Numbered from the stretch's first letter, positions 7,872 to 15,043 are shown. The stretch: DNA of 28,205 nt from Clostridium sp. CAG:510 (GCA_000434615.1 FR880832.1:39733-67937); one strand, 5' to 3'. The notes: generated from the letters alone by a model not told the origin. Numbers and translations: made by a program.

Positions 7872-8492
7872 ATGAATACTATAATTACTATCGGCCGTCA
7901 GTTCGGCAGTGCAGGCCATGAAATCGGAAGACAACTTGCTGAGCATTTCGGAATTAAATGTTATGATAAGGAGCTATTGACAAGAGCGGCAAAGGAGAGC
8001 GGTTTCTGCGAGGAAATGATTCAGAACCATGACGAAAGACCTACCAATTCTTTCCTTTATAATCTGGTTATGGATACCTATTCCTTCGGTTACAATGCTT
8101 CCTCCTTCGTGGATATGCCCATCAGCCACAAGGTATTTTTAGCACAATTCGATACCATTAAAAAGATTGCGGATGAAGGTCCCTGCGTTATCGTGGGTCG
8201 TTGTGCAGACTATGCTTTATCCGAATACAAGAACTGTCTGAAGCTATTCATTTACGGTGATGAAGCGACAAAAATTGCCCGTATCCGTGAAAAATTCGAT
8301 GTCAGTGAAAGCAAAGCCAAAGACATGATGATTAAAAAGGATAAGCAGCGTCAGAGCTATTACAACTATTATTCCTCCAAGAAGTGGGGCAGAGCGGACA
8401 GCTACGACCTCTGCATCAACAGCAGCATCTTAGGTGTGGAAGGCACTGTAAACCTGATTATCCAGTACATAGAGGATTTTGAAAAAAGATAA
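7872..8492 (+). CDS. Cytidylate kinase-like family protein (first copy)
   Basis: This is a 206-aa cytoplasmic P-loop protein of the cytidylate-kinase-like family (Pfam AK/Cytidylate_kin2 type), whose substrate is not established. The N-terminal TIGRQFGSAGHEIGRQLAE is the variant P-loop, CYDKELL follows as in CMP kinases, and CVIVGRCADYAL and YDLCINSSILGVE are conserved. A paralogue lies at 17609-18235 with the same motifs in the same order. The canonical GxxGxGK[ST] lysine is not in its usual place here (the loop ends GHEIG), whereas the second copy has GSGGKTIG. The start is ATG 7872 with AAGGCAGG upstream; the track from 7809 would start inside the promoter. It has its own strong promoter and appears to be transcribed alone. 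It is unlikely to be the housekeeping Cmk. Confidence 0.82.
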   Translation: MNTIITIGRQFGSAGHEIGRQLAEHFGIKCYDKELLTRAAKESGFCEEMIQNHDERPTNSFLYNLVMDTYSFGYNASSFVDMPISHKVFLAQFDTIKKIADEGPCVIVGRCADYALSEYKNCLKLFIYGDEATKIARIREKFDVSESKAKDMMIKKDKQRQSYYNYYSSKKWGRADSYDLCINSSILGVEGTVNLIIQYIEDFEKR

Positions 8493-8500
8493 AAGTTTTC

Positions 8501-8529
8501 TTGACAAGGCACCCCCTTAGTGCTATGAT
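8501..8529 (+). promoter_or_regulatory. Promoter of the rplU-prp-rpmA operon
   Basis: A consensus TTGACA (8501-8506), a 17-bp spacer and TATGAT (8524-8529) stand about 105 bases before the L21 start codon, leaving a long leader. Confidence 0.88.
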
Positions 8530-8535
8530 ACTTGA

Positions 8536-8620
8536 GTATGCCGCATAACGAGGTAGAAGTGTGTTCATTTTGGGACATCACCGCAGTTAGCGAGTAAATG
8601 GACTCATGGGTTCATAGAAT
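8536..8620 (+). ncRNA. Candidate ribosomal protein L21 leader (autoregulatory 5' UTR)
   Basis: About 100 bases of untranslated leader separate the promoter from rplU. It contains GCCGCATAACGAGGT near its 5' end and several small hairpins, for example TGTTC/GGACA with a wobble pair and GAGT/ACTC. Firmicute rplU operons usually carry a structured L21 leader bound by the ribosomal protein. The position and the conserved-looking GCCGC...GAGGT element fit this, but I matched it from memory and not to a covariance model; limits are approximate. Confidence 0.55.
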
Positions 8621-8635
8621 AAGGAGGTGCCTTAT

Positions 8636-8941
8636 ATGTACGCAATTATTGCAACAGGTGGAAAGCAGTACAAGGTTGCTGAAGGTGATGTGCTGAAGGT
8701 TGAAAAATTAGACGCAGAAGCCGGCAACACTGTTACATTTGATCAGGTTATCGCAGTTAGTGACGGTTCCCTGAAAGTTGGAGCTGACGTAGCTAACGCA
8801 TCTGTAACCGCAACTGTTATGGAACAGGGACGTGGCAAGAAGGTTATTGTATACAAATACAAGAGAAAAACCGGTTACCACAAGAAGAACGGTCACAGAC
8901 AGAGCTATACTCAGGTTAAGATTGAAAAGATTAATGCATAA
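8636..8941 (+). CDS. rplU: 50S ribosomal protein L21
   Basis: L21 is a large-subunit protein that binds 23S rRNA. The 101-aa product matches the family over its length: MYAIIATGGKQYKVAEGD at the N-terminus, the central beta-rich part, and the basic RNA-binding tail with KYKRKTGYHKKNGHRQSYT. The ATG at 8636 is preceded by AAGGAGGTG at 8621-8629. The longer reading from GTG 8627 would begin inside that ribosome binding site and is rejected. It heads the conserved rplU-prp-rpmA operon; the Prp start codon lies two bases after its stop. Confidence 0.97.
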   Translation: MYAIIATGGKQYKVAEGDVLKVEKLDAEAGNTVTFDQVIAVSDGSLKVGADVANASVTATVMEQGRGKKVIVYKYKRKTGYHKKNGHRQSYTQVKIEKINA

Positions 8942-8943
8942 TT

Positions 8944-9279
8944 ATGACGACAATCAAAATCGGTAAGAGCCCTGACGGCGCTTACAAACAAATAATCTGT
9001 TCGGGACATGCCGGTTTTGCAGGCAGAAAGGACTCCTATGATGTAGTCTGTGCTTCCGTATCGGTGCTGGTTATCAATACCATCAACGCACTGGAAGAGC
9101 TTGCCGGTGAAACCTTCAAAACCGTAAGCAACGAAAAGGATGGTTTCATCCGTTGTGATTTTGAAACTCCCTTACAGGAACGTTCCGTATTTCTTTTGGA
9201 TGCCATGGTATATGGTCTTGAAAACATTGAAAAGCAGTACGGAAAGAAGTATTTACAAGTTGATTTCGAGGAGGTGTAG
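8944..9279 (+). CDS. Ribosomal-processing cysteine protease Prp
   Basis: Prp removes the N-terminal extension of ribosomal protein L27 in Firmicutes, an essential step in making working ribosomes. The 111-aa protein has the catalytic pair His22 (SGHAGFAG) and Cys36 (YDVVCASVSVL), and the family's C-terminal part (LENIEKQYGKKYLQV). It sits between rplU and rpmA, the invariant place for this gene. The product of the next gene carries the expected cleavage site. Start ATG 8944 is two bases after the L21 stop, which implies coupled translation. Confidence 0.93.
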   Translation: MTTIKIGKSPDGAYKQIICSGHAGFAGRKDSYDVVCASVSVLVINTINALEELAGETFKTVSNEKDGFIRCDFETPLQERSVFLLDAMVYGLENIEKQYGKKYLQVDFEEV

Positions 9280-9283
9280 ACCG

Positions 9284-9568
9284 ATGTTAAATTTGAACCT
9301 TCAATTTTTTGCTCATAAAAAAGGTGTAGGTTCTACCAAGAACGGTAGAGATTCCGAGTCCAAGAGATTAGGAGCAAAGAGAGCTGACGGCCAGTTCGTA
9401 AAAGCTGGTAATATCTTATACAGACAGCGTGGTACCAAGATTCATCCCGGCGTTAACGTTGGTATCGGTGGAGATGATACATTATTCGCTAAGGTTGACG
9501 GTGTCCTGAAATTCGAAAGAAAAGGCAGAGACAAGAAGCAGGCTTCCGTATATCCGGTTGAAGAATAA
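9284..9568 (+). CDS. rpmA: 50S ribosomal protein L27
   Basis: L27 lies near the peptidyl-transferase centre and helps position tRNA ends. The 94-aa product begins MLNLNLQFFAHKKGVGSTKN. The first nine residues form the Firmicute-type extension ending in LQFF, which Prp cuts before Ala10 to expose the mature AHKKG end. The rest (NGRDSESKRLGAKRADGQFV, then ILYRQRGTKIHPG) is typical. The true start is ATG 9284, with GAGGAGGTG upstream; the same frame is open further back into prp, but that extension is a shadow. A strong hairpin follows the stop. Confidence 0.97.
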   Translation: MLNLNLQFFAHKKGVGSTKNGRDSESKRLGAKRADGQFVKAGNILYRQRGTKIHPGVNVGIGGDDTLFAKVDGVLKFERKGRDKKQASVYPVEE

Positions 9569-9585
9569 GATAAAAAAGCGTTCAT

Positions 9586-9618
9586 GGGCTTCAAACAATC
9601 TGTTTGAAGCCCCTTTTT
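9586..9618 (+). terminator. Intrinsic terminator after rpmA
   Basis: A 12-bp perfect stem GGGCTTCAAACA / TGTTTGAAGCCC with a 3-base loop is followed by TTTTT. It lies only 28 bases before the obgE start, so obgE depends on read-through or on a promoter not recognised here. Confidence 0.92.
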
Positions 9619-9646
9619 GGTATATGACAAGAAAGTTGGTGTAAAA

Positions 9647-10936
9647 ATGTTTGCTGACAGAGCTACTATTTATGTAAGAAGTGGAAAAGGCGGAGACGGC
9701 CATGTCTCCTTCCGAAGAGAAAAATATGTGCCCGACGGCGGTCCCGACGGCGGAGACGGCGGTCGCGGCGGCGATGTTATTTTTCAAGTGGACGAAGGCT
9801 TAAATACCCTGACGGATTTCCGACACATCCGCAAATACCAGGCGCAGGACGGAGAGCCCGGCGGCAAGAAAAACTGCCGCGGCAAAAACGGTTCTGACAT
9901 TATCATCAAAGTACCTGCCGGCACAGTTATCAAGGAAGCAAATTCCGGCAAGGTTATCACGGATATGTCCGGCGACAATAAGCGTATTGTGCTTTTAACC
10001 GGCGGCCGCGGTGGAAACGGCAACCAGCATTATGCCACTCCCACCATGCAGGCACCCAAATATGCGCAGCCCGGTCAGCCCGCTAAGGAGCTGACACTGC
10101 AGTTGGAGTTAAAGGTCATTGCCGATGTGGGGTTGGTCGGTTTCCCCAATGTGGGAAAATCCACCTTTTTATCCCGTGTGACCAATGCACGTCCCAAAAT
10201 AGCGAACTATCATTTCACAACTTTAAATCCCAACCTCGGAGTTGTGGATTTTGAAGACGGAGACGGCTTCGTCATCGCCGATATTCCCGGTCTGATAGAG
10301 GGAGCCTCGGAAGGTGTGGGGCTTGGCTATGAGTTCTTACGTCACATCGAGAGAACCAAGGTCATGATTCACATGGTGGATGCAGCCGGTTCCGAAGGAC
10401 GTGATCCCATTGCGGATATTTACGCCATCAACAAGGAGCTTACCGCCTACAATGAGGAAATTGCCCACAGACCGCAGGTTATCGCAGCCAATAAGACCGA
10501 TTTGATCTATGACGGTGAAAACGAAATCATAGAAAAACTCCGCAAGGAATTTGAACCCCGGGGCATGAAGGTATTCCCCATTTCCGCAGTCAGCGGCAAG
10601 GGTGTCAAAGAGCTTCTTTATTATGTAAGAGAAGAGCTGCGAGGACTGGATGAAAAGCCCATCGTCTTTGAACAGGAGTATTTCCCCGATGAAATGCTGC
10701 TTACCGGGGACGAGCCTTATACCGTTACCTACGACGAAGAGACCGGCGAATACGTGGTAGAAGGACCCCGCATTGAGAAAATGCTGGGTTATACCAATTT
10801 GGAAAGTGAGAAGGGCTTTGTATTCTTCCAGAACTTCTTAAAGGAAAACGGTATTTTACAGGAACTGATTGACATGGGTATTCAGGAGGGCGATACAGTC
10901 CGTATGTATGGTCTTTCCTTTGATTATTACAAATAG
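9647..10936 (+). CDS. obgE: GTPase Obg/CgtA
   Basis: Obg is an essential GTPase tied to 50S ribosome assembly and stress signalling. The 429-aa product has the glycine-rich Obg fold at residues 1-158 (KGGDGHVSFRREKYVPDGGP, GGDGGRGGDV). The G domain has G1 GFPNVGKS (165-172), G3 DIPGLIEGA, G4 NKTD and G5 SAVSGKG. A C-terminal OCT domain runs from about residue 345 (VTYDEETGEYVVEGP). The start at ATG 9647 gives the classic MFADRATIYV N-terminus; the upstream TTG 9617 lies in the rpmA terminator. It begins a run of ribosome-biogenesis genes (yhbY, yqeK, rsfS). Confidence 0.97.
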   Translation: MFADRATIYVRSGKGGDGHVSFRREKYVPDGGPDGGDGGRGGDVIFQVDEGLNTLTDFRHIRKYQAQDGEPGGKKNCRGKNGSDIIIKVPAGTVIKEANSGKVITDMSGDNKRIVLLTGGRGGNGNQHYATPTMQAPKYAQPGQPAKELTLQLELKVIADVGLVGFPNVGKSTFLSRVTNARPKIANYHFTTLNPNLGVVDFEDGDGFVIADIPGLIEGASEGVGLGYEFLRHIERTKVMIHMVDAAGSEGRDPIADIYAINKELTAYNEEIAHRPQVIAANKTDLIYDGENEIIEKLRKEFEPRGMKVFPISAVSGKGVKELLYYVREELRGLDEKPIVFEQEYFPDEMLLTGDEPYTVTYDEETGEYVVEGPRIEKMLGYTNLESEKGFVFFQNFLKENGILQELIDMGIQEGDTVRMYGLSFDYYK

Positions 10937-10946
10937 GAGAAAAACT

Positions 10947-11261
10947 ATGACAAGTAAAGAACGTGCTTATCTGAAAAGCTTAGCAAGCAATATCGAGCCG
11001 TCCTTCCAGGTGGGAAAGTCCAGTCTGACCCCGGAAGTGACCGCAGCCATTGCCGAAGCCTTCAACACAAAGGAAATTGTCAAAATCGCAGTTTTAAAGA
11101 ACTGCTTTGACGACCCGAAGGAAATTGCTTCCATGGTGGCGGAAAGAACCCACTCCCAGGTGGTTCAGGTCATCGGCCGTAAAATCGTATTATACAAGGA
11201 AAATAAGGATAAAAGCCGCAAAAACGGCAGCTCGGCGGCAGAAAAGCAGGCAGGAAAATAA
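10947..11261 (+). CDS. yhbY: YhbY-family RNA-binding protein (CRM domain)
   Basis: A small single-domain CRM protein of 104 aa that associates with pre-50S ribosomal particles in other bacteria. Visible features are the LTSKERAYLKSLA-type N-terminus (here MTSKERAYLKSLASNIEPSF), QVGKSSLTPEVTAAIAEAF, then LKNCFDDPKEIASMVAERTH and the C-terminal strand QVIGRKIVLYKE, followed by a basic tail. The ATG at 10947 has AGGAGA upstream, ten bases after obgE; the frame extends back into obgE but has no reason to start there. Its stop codon abuts the yqeK ATG directly. In most Firmicutes nadD would lie between them. Confidence 0.93.
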   Translation: MTSKERAYLKSLASNIEPSFQVGKSSLTPEVTAAIAEAFNTKEIVKIAVLKNCFDDPKEIASMVAERTHSQVVQVIGRKIVLYKENKDKSRKNGSSAAEKQAGK

Positions 11262-11867
11262 ATGAAGACAGCGGACATGAGAAAAATCAGAAGGGCAATG
11301 GAGAAAACGCAGGATGAGATGCGATATGAGCATACTCTCGGTGTTGCCTACACCGCTGCGGCGCTTGCCATGCGGTACGGTGCTTCCGTGGAAAATGCGC
11401 AGCTTGCAGGACTTCTGCATGACTGTGCCAAATGCCTGGATGACGACAAAAAAATTGCAATCTGCGAAAAACACAATATCAGCATTACAGAGGTTGAAAA
11501 GAGAAATCCGTTCCTTCTGCATGCAAAAGCCGGCAGTTTTCTTGCCATGAACAAATACAAGGTGCATGACAGTGATGTAATCAATGCCATATTAAATCAC
11601 ACAACCGGACGTCCCGGCATGTCTCTTCTGGAAAAGATCATTTTCGTCGCCGATTATATCGAGCCGGGACGCAAGAAAGCCCCAAATCTGGCGGAAATCA
11701 GAGAGATGGCTTTTATCAGTCTGGACGGAGCAGTAGTGAAAATCCTGAAGGACACTCTGGATTACTTAAAGAGTACGCCCGGAGAAATTGATCCCATGAC
11801 CCAGAAAACGTATGATTATTACTGTGAACTATACAACACTGCAGTTACTGAGAAAAAGGAGGACTGA
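11262..11867 (+). CDS. yqeK: HD-domain phosphohydrolase YqeK (Ap4A hydrolase type)
   Basis: YqeK proteins are HD-domain enzymes that hydrolyse symmetric diadenosine tetraphosphate to ADP in other Firmicutes. The 201-aa product shows the metal ligands: His24 in YEHTLGV, His53-Asp54 in GLLHDCAK, His in ILNHTTGRPG, and the later Asp in FVADYIEPGR. The ATG at 11262 directly follows the yhbY stop, with CAGGAAA upstream inside yhbY, so translation is probably coupled. The usual partner nadD is absent from this position. It is followed three bases later by rsfS. Confidence 0.93.
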   Translation: MKTADMRKIRRAMEKTQDEMRYEHTLGVAYTAAALAMRYGASVENAQLAGLLHDCAKCLDDDKKIAICEKHNISITEVEKRNPFLLHAKAGSFLAMNKYKVHDSDVINAILNHTTGRPGMSLLEKIIFVADYIEPGRKKAPNLAEIREMAFISLDGAVVKILKDTLDYLKSTPGEIDPMTQKTYDYYCELYNTAVTEKKED

Positions 11868-11870
11868 ATT

Positions 11871-12230
11871 TTGGATAAAACAAATTCCGCACAGATGGCA
11901 AAGCTTGCTATAAAGGCACTGGAAGACAAAAAAGCAGAAGATGTCCGTGTTATTGATATAAGTGAAATTTCCGTACTTGCCGACTATTTTATCATTGCTA
12001 ACGGCTTAAACGTAAGTCAGGTACAGGCTATGTCCGACAATGTACAGGAAATACTCGGCAGAGCCGGTTACGACTTAAAGCAGGTAGAGGGCTATCAGAG
12101 CGCCAACTGGATTTTACTGGATTACGGCGACATCATCGTGCATATTTTCGATAAAGAGAACCGCCTGTTCTACAATCTGGAAAGAATCTGGAGAGACGGA
12201 AAGGCAATCGACCCGGAATCCCTTTCCTGA
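11871..12230 (+). CDS. rsfS: Ribosomal silencing factor RsfS
   Basis: RsfS binds ribosomal protein L14 and blocks joining of the 30S and 50S subunits when nutrients are short. The 119-aa product fits the family: AIKALEDKKAEDVRVIDISE, LADYFIIANGLNVSQVQA, YQSANWILLDYGDIIVHIFD and the FYNLERIW ending. The start is TTG at 11871, placed 8 bases after AAGGAGG; the next ATG (11895) would lose the conserved first helix. The gene closes the obgE-yhbY-yqeK-rsfS run and is followed by a hairpin terminator. Confidence 0.94.
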   Translation: MDKTNSAQMAKLAIKALEDKKAEDVRVIDISEISVLADYFIIANGLNVSQVQAMSDNVQEILGRAGYDLKQVEGYQSANWILLDYGDIIVHIFDKENRLFYNLERIWRDGKAIDPESLS

Positions 12231-12318
12231 TATCCGGAAATGTGTGAATTTAAGCAGTTAATATTTACAGCAGCCTTAACTTGATTAAAAAGCAAGAAAA
12301 ATCAATTATGTATCCAAG

Positions 12319-12354
12319 CGGACGGCACAAATTTACTTTGTCCCGTCCGTTTTT
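12319..12354 (+). terminator. Intrinsic terminator after rsfS
   Basis: The stem CGGACGG / CCGTCCG is extended by ACAAA / TTTGT after a C-C mismatch, and TTTTTATA follows on the plus strand. The same hairpin could also stop transcripts of the convergent DUF378 gene, but no T-run follows on that strand. Confidence 0.82.
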
Positions 12355-12364
12355 ATATTGTAAA

Positions 12365-12574
12365 TTATTCGATGTCACTTTTCAGTTTTCCGAAAAAGGA
12401 AACCATATACAATCCGCACAGACCCACAACCACATAGATGATACGTGAAAGCCAGGACATATTTCCGAAACAAAATGCCACAAGATCCAATTCGAACAGC
12501 CCTATCAGCCCCCAGTTAATGGCGCCGATGATTGTAATCACAAGTGCTGTAACATCCAGCCATTTGATTCCCAT
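12365..12574 (-). CDS. DUF378 small membrane protein
   Basis: A 69-aa protein with two membrane helices and the DUF378 pattern: LDVTALVITIIGAINWGLIG, then a short loop with LDLVAFCFG, and SRIIYVVVGLCGLYM. The INWGLIGL core is the family hallmark. The function is unknown. The start (complement of 12572-12574) has AAAGGAGG eight bases upstream; the longer reading from 12658 lacks support. It is a single gene convergent with rsfS and divergent from livJ, and its upstream region is shared with the livJ promoter region. Confidence 0.88.
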   Translation of the reverse strand: MGIKWLDVTALVITIIGAINWGLIGLFELDLVAFCFGNMSWLSRIIYVVVGLCGLYMVSFFGKLKSDIE

Positions 12575-12694
12575 CTTAATTACCTCCTTTTTTTGTTTAG
12601 TATGTAAATAGAAATTAAAATTATACCGAAATGACAAAATAACTTGCAGAATATTCACATATTAAGAAAAAACTTGATTTATTTTAATATTTTC

Positions 12695-12723
12695 TTGACC
12701 TGAATAAAGCATCTGTGTATATT
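12695..12723 (+). promoter_or_regulatory. Promoter of livJ
   Basis: TTGACC (12695-12700), a 17-bp spacer and TATATT (12718-12723). The roughly 60-base leader that follows holds an imperfect hairpin (12734-12770) directly before the ribosome binding site. Confidence 0.78.
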
Positions 12724-12733
12724 TGTCTGTATT

Positions 12734-12770
12734 GATTATACAAAAACGTCAATCGCTTTTGTGAATAATC
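12734..12770 (+). other. Imperfect hairpin in the livJ leader
   Basis: GATTAT and CAAAA on the left arm pair with TTTTG and ATAATC on the right arm around a small internal bulge and an 11-base loop. It ends immediately before TGAAGGAGGA, the livJ ribosome binding site, so it could affect RNA stability or ribosome access. Confidence 0.45.
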
Positions 12771-12787
12771 TGAAGGAGGATAAAATT

Positions 12788-13945
12788 ATGAAGAAGATGA
12801 AGAAATTTTTAAGTCTCGCTCTTGCAGGCGCGCTGGCAGTTTCCACTCTGTCCGGTTGTGGCAGCAAAGCAGCATCGGACACATGGAAATTCGGTGGTAT
12901 CGGTCCCATCACCGGCAGCTACGCACAGTATGGTCTCGGATGCAAGAACGCCATCCAGATTGCAGTTGACGAAATCAACGAAGCAGGCGGTATCAACGGT
13001 GTAAAGATTGAATACAAATTTGAAGATGATGAAGTAGATAATGAAAAGTCCGTAAATGCTTACAATGCATTAAAAGACTGGGGTATGAACGTACTTATCG
13101 GTTCCACCACCAGCGGCTGCAGCATTGCCGTTTCCGAAAAAACTTCCCAGGATAATCTGTTCCAGATTACCCCTTCCGCATCCAGTGCAGATGCAGTTGT
13201 AAAGGGCAATGTATTCCAGGTTTGCTTTATCGACCCGAACCAGGGTATCGACTCCGCAGAATACATCGGTTCCAACAACATGGCTTCCAAGGTAGCCGTT
13301 ATCTATGACAGCTCCGATGTATATTCTTCCGGTATTTACGAGAAATTCGTACAGGAAGCTGCTAACCAGCCTTTTGAAATCGTTTCCGCTGAAGCATTTA
13401 CCGCTGACAGCAAGACCGACTTCACTGTACAGCTTCAGAAAGCACAGGAAGCAGGCGCTGAACTCGTATTCTTACCTATTTACTATAGCGAAGCAGCGCT
13501 TATCCTTTCCCAGGCTAACACCATGGGATATGCGCCTATTTTCTTCGGATGCGACGGTATGGATGGTATTCTTACCGGTGTAGAAGGCTTTGATACCTCT
13601 TTAGCTGAGGGCGTTATCCTGTTAACACCTTTCGCAGCAGATGCAGCAGATGAGAAGACCCAGAACTTTGTTAAAAAATACGAAGAGAAGTACGGTGAAA
13701 CTCCCAACCAGTTCGCAGCAGATGCTTACGATGCCGTATATGCCGTAAAGGCAGCTATCGAACAGAGCGGTGCGACTCCCGAAGACGGTACATCCGCTAT
13801 CTGCGACAAGCTGGTTTCCGCAATGACCCAGATTACTTTGGATGGTCTGACCGGCGACGGTATGACATGGAGTGCTTCCGGTGAAGTCAACAAAGCTCCC
13901 AAGGCTATGAAGATTGTAAACGGCGAATATTCCCTGATTCAGTAA
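12788..13945 (+). CDS. livJ: Branched-chain amino acid ABC transporter substrate-binding lipoprotein
   Basis: This is the extracellular binding protein that captures leucine, isoleucine or valine (or a related ligand) and delivers it to LivHM. The 385-aa product starts with a lipoprotein signal peptide ending in LSGC. The mature part has the type I periplasmic-binding fold with WKFGGIGPITGSYAQYGLGC, then AVDEINEAGGINGVKIEYKF and VLIGSTTSGCSIAVSE, all typical of LivJ/LivK. ATG 12788 is preceded by GAAGGAGGA. It has its own promoter and is followed by a terminator, so it is probably made in excess over the permease. The exact ligand cannot be read from the sequence. Confidence 0.93.
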   Translation: MKKMKKFLSLALAGALAVSTLSGCGSKAASDTWKFGGIGPITGSYAQYGLGCKNAIQIAVDEINEAGGINGVKIEYKFEDDEVDNEKSVNAYNALKDWGMNVLIGSTTSGCSIAVSEKTSQDNLFQITPSASSADAVVKGNVFQVCFIDPNQGIDSAEYIGSNNMASKVAVIYDSSDVYSSGIYEKFVQEAANQPFEIVSAEAFTADSKTDFTVQLQKAQEAGAELVFLPIYYSEAALILSQANTMGYAPIFFGCDGMDGILTGVEGFDTSLAEGVILLTPFAADAADEKTQNFVKKYEEKYGETPNQFAADAYDAVYAVKAAIEQSGATPEDGTSAICDKLVSAMTQITLDGLTGDGMTWSASGEVNKAPKAMKIVNGEYSLIQ

Positions 13946-13965
13946 TTAAATCAAAGTAACCAACG

Positions 13966-13998
13966 AGGGTTGCAGTTACTCACTGCGACCCTTTTTTA
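13966..13998 (+). terminator. Intrinsic terminator after livJ
   Basis: An 11-bp stem AGGGTTGCAGT / ACTGCGACCCT with one G-T pair and a 5-base loop is followed by TTTTTT, 20 bases after the livJ stop. Confidence 0.9.
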
Positions 13999-14000
13999 CT

Positions 14001-14037
14001 TTATAAGAAGAAAAACAGTCCGTTTTTCTTCTTATAA
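14001..14037. repeat. Perfect 16-bp inverted repeat between livJ and livH
   Basis: The arms 14001-14016 (TTATAAGAAGAAAAAC) and 14022-14037 are exact reverse complements around the loop AGTCC. It directly follows the livJ terminator and precedes the livH promoter. It lacks a T-run after the right arm, so it is either an operator or a second stabilising or terminating hairpin, not a classical terminator. Confidence 0.85.
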
Positions 14038-14081
14038 AATAAAAATATTTTATTCAAACACAGGGTTGCGGATTTACAAAC

Positions 14082-14110
14082 TTGCACGATGTGCCGTTTT
14101 TTGTTATAAT
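14082..14110 (+). promoter_or_regulatory. Promoter of livHMGF
   Basis: TTGCAC (14082-14087), a 17-bp spacer and a perfect TATAAT (14105-14110), 36 bases before the livH start codon. Confidence 0.85.
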
Positions 14111-14146
14111 AAAACGTCGCTACAAAAAAAGATTGAGGTGTTGCAC

Positions 14147-15031
14147 ATGGAATTTATTTCTTATTTAATCAAAGGTGTTAATTTAGGAAGTGTTTACGCA
14201 ATCATTGCCCTGGGATACACCATGGTATACGGTATTGCCAAAATGCTTAATTTCGCCCATGGAGATGTCATCATGATCGGCGGTTACGTCACATACATAG
14301 CCATGAGTTCCCTGGGACTTCCCGCCTGGATAGCCGTATTGCTTTCCGTCATCGTTTGTACCGTACTCGGTATCCTGATTGAAAAGGTGGCTTACCGCCC
14401 TTTACGAGAGGCAGCGTCCTCCCTTGCCGTACTGATTACCGCCATCGGTGTCAGCTATCTGCTGCAGAACGTGGCTCTGCTGATTTTCGGTTCGGCTCCC
14501 AAGTCCTTCACTTCAGTCGTTTCCGTTCCGGCGCTTACTTTTGCGGGCGGCAGACTTACGATTTCCGGCGAGACCATTGTAACCATCGCCTCCTGTATCG
14601 TGGTAATGACGGCACTTACATTATTTATCAATAAAACAAAAGCAGGTCAGGCAATGCTTGCCGTTTCCGAAGATAAGGGAGCTGCCAAGCTTATGGGTAT
14701 CAACGTAGATGCAACCATAGCCCTTACCTTTGCCATTGGTTCCGGTTTAGCCGCCATCGCAGGCGTGCTTCTCTGTTCCGCATATCCGACCTTAAATCCT
14801 TATACCGGCTCCATGCCCGGTATCAAGGCTTTCGTAGCTGCTGTATTCGGCGGTATCGGATCCATTCCCGGTGCTTTAATCGGCGGTCTTTTGTTGGGAA
14901 TTATTGAAATCTTAAGCAAAGCATATATCTCTTCCCAGTTAGCGGACGCCATCGTGTTTGGTGTGCTGATTGTGGTGCTGATTGTGAAGCCTACCGGTAT
15001 TTTAGGTAAAAAGATTCAGGAAAAGGTATAG
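14147..15031 (+). CDS. livH: Branched-chain amino acid ABC transporter permease LivH
   Basis: One of two membrane subunits of the Liv importer. The 294-aa product is very hydrophobic with about eight membrane segments. It begins with the family block INLGSVYALIALG-type sequence (here VNLGSVYAIIALGYTMVYGI), followed by KMLNFAHGDVIMIGGY. The cytoplasmic EAA-like loop that contacts the ATPases is seen around GAAKLMGINVDATIALTFAI. The ATG at 14147 has GAGGTG upstream; the frame reads back through the promoter to 13970, which is not coding. It is followed 12 bases later by livM. Confidence 0.95.
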   Translation: MEFISYLIKGVNLGSVYAIIALGYTMVYGIAKMLNFAHGDVIMIGGYVTYIAMSSLGLPAWIAVLLSVIVCTVLGILIEKVAYRPLREAASSLAVLITAIGVSYLLQNVALLIFGSAPKSFTSVVSVPALTFAGGRLTISGETIVTIASCIVVMTALTLFINKTKAGQAMLAVSEDKGAAKLMGINVDATIALTFAIGSGLAAIAGVLLCSAYPTLNPYTGSMPGIKAFVAAVFGGIGSIPGALIGGLLLGIIEILSKAYISSQLADAIVFGVLIVVLIVKPTGILGKKIQEKV

Positions 15032-15043
15032 GAGGAGAGCAGT

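Noticed and set aside
9140..9283. Extended N-terminus of L27 back into prp
   Set aside because: ATG 9284 with GAGGAGGTG before it gives the standard MLNLNLQFFAHKKG start; the extension overlaps conserved Prp sequence in another frame.
14001..14037. Perfect inverted repeat as a CRISPR repeat or transposon end
   Set aside because: It occurs once, with no array of spacers, no transposase and no target-site duplication.
13970..14146. 59-residue N-terminal extension of LivH
   Set aside because: It would cover the livJ terminator, the 16-bp inverted repeat and the TATAAT promoter; the canonical LivH start is at 14147.
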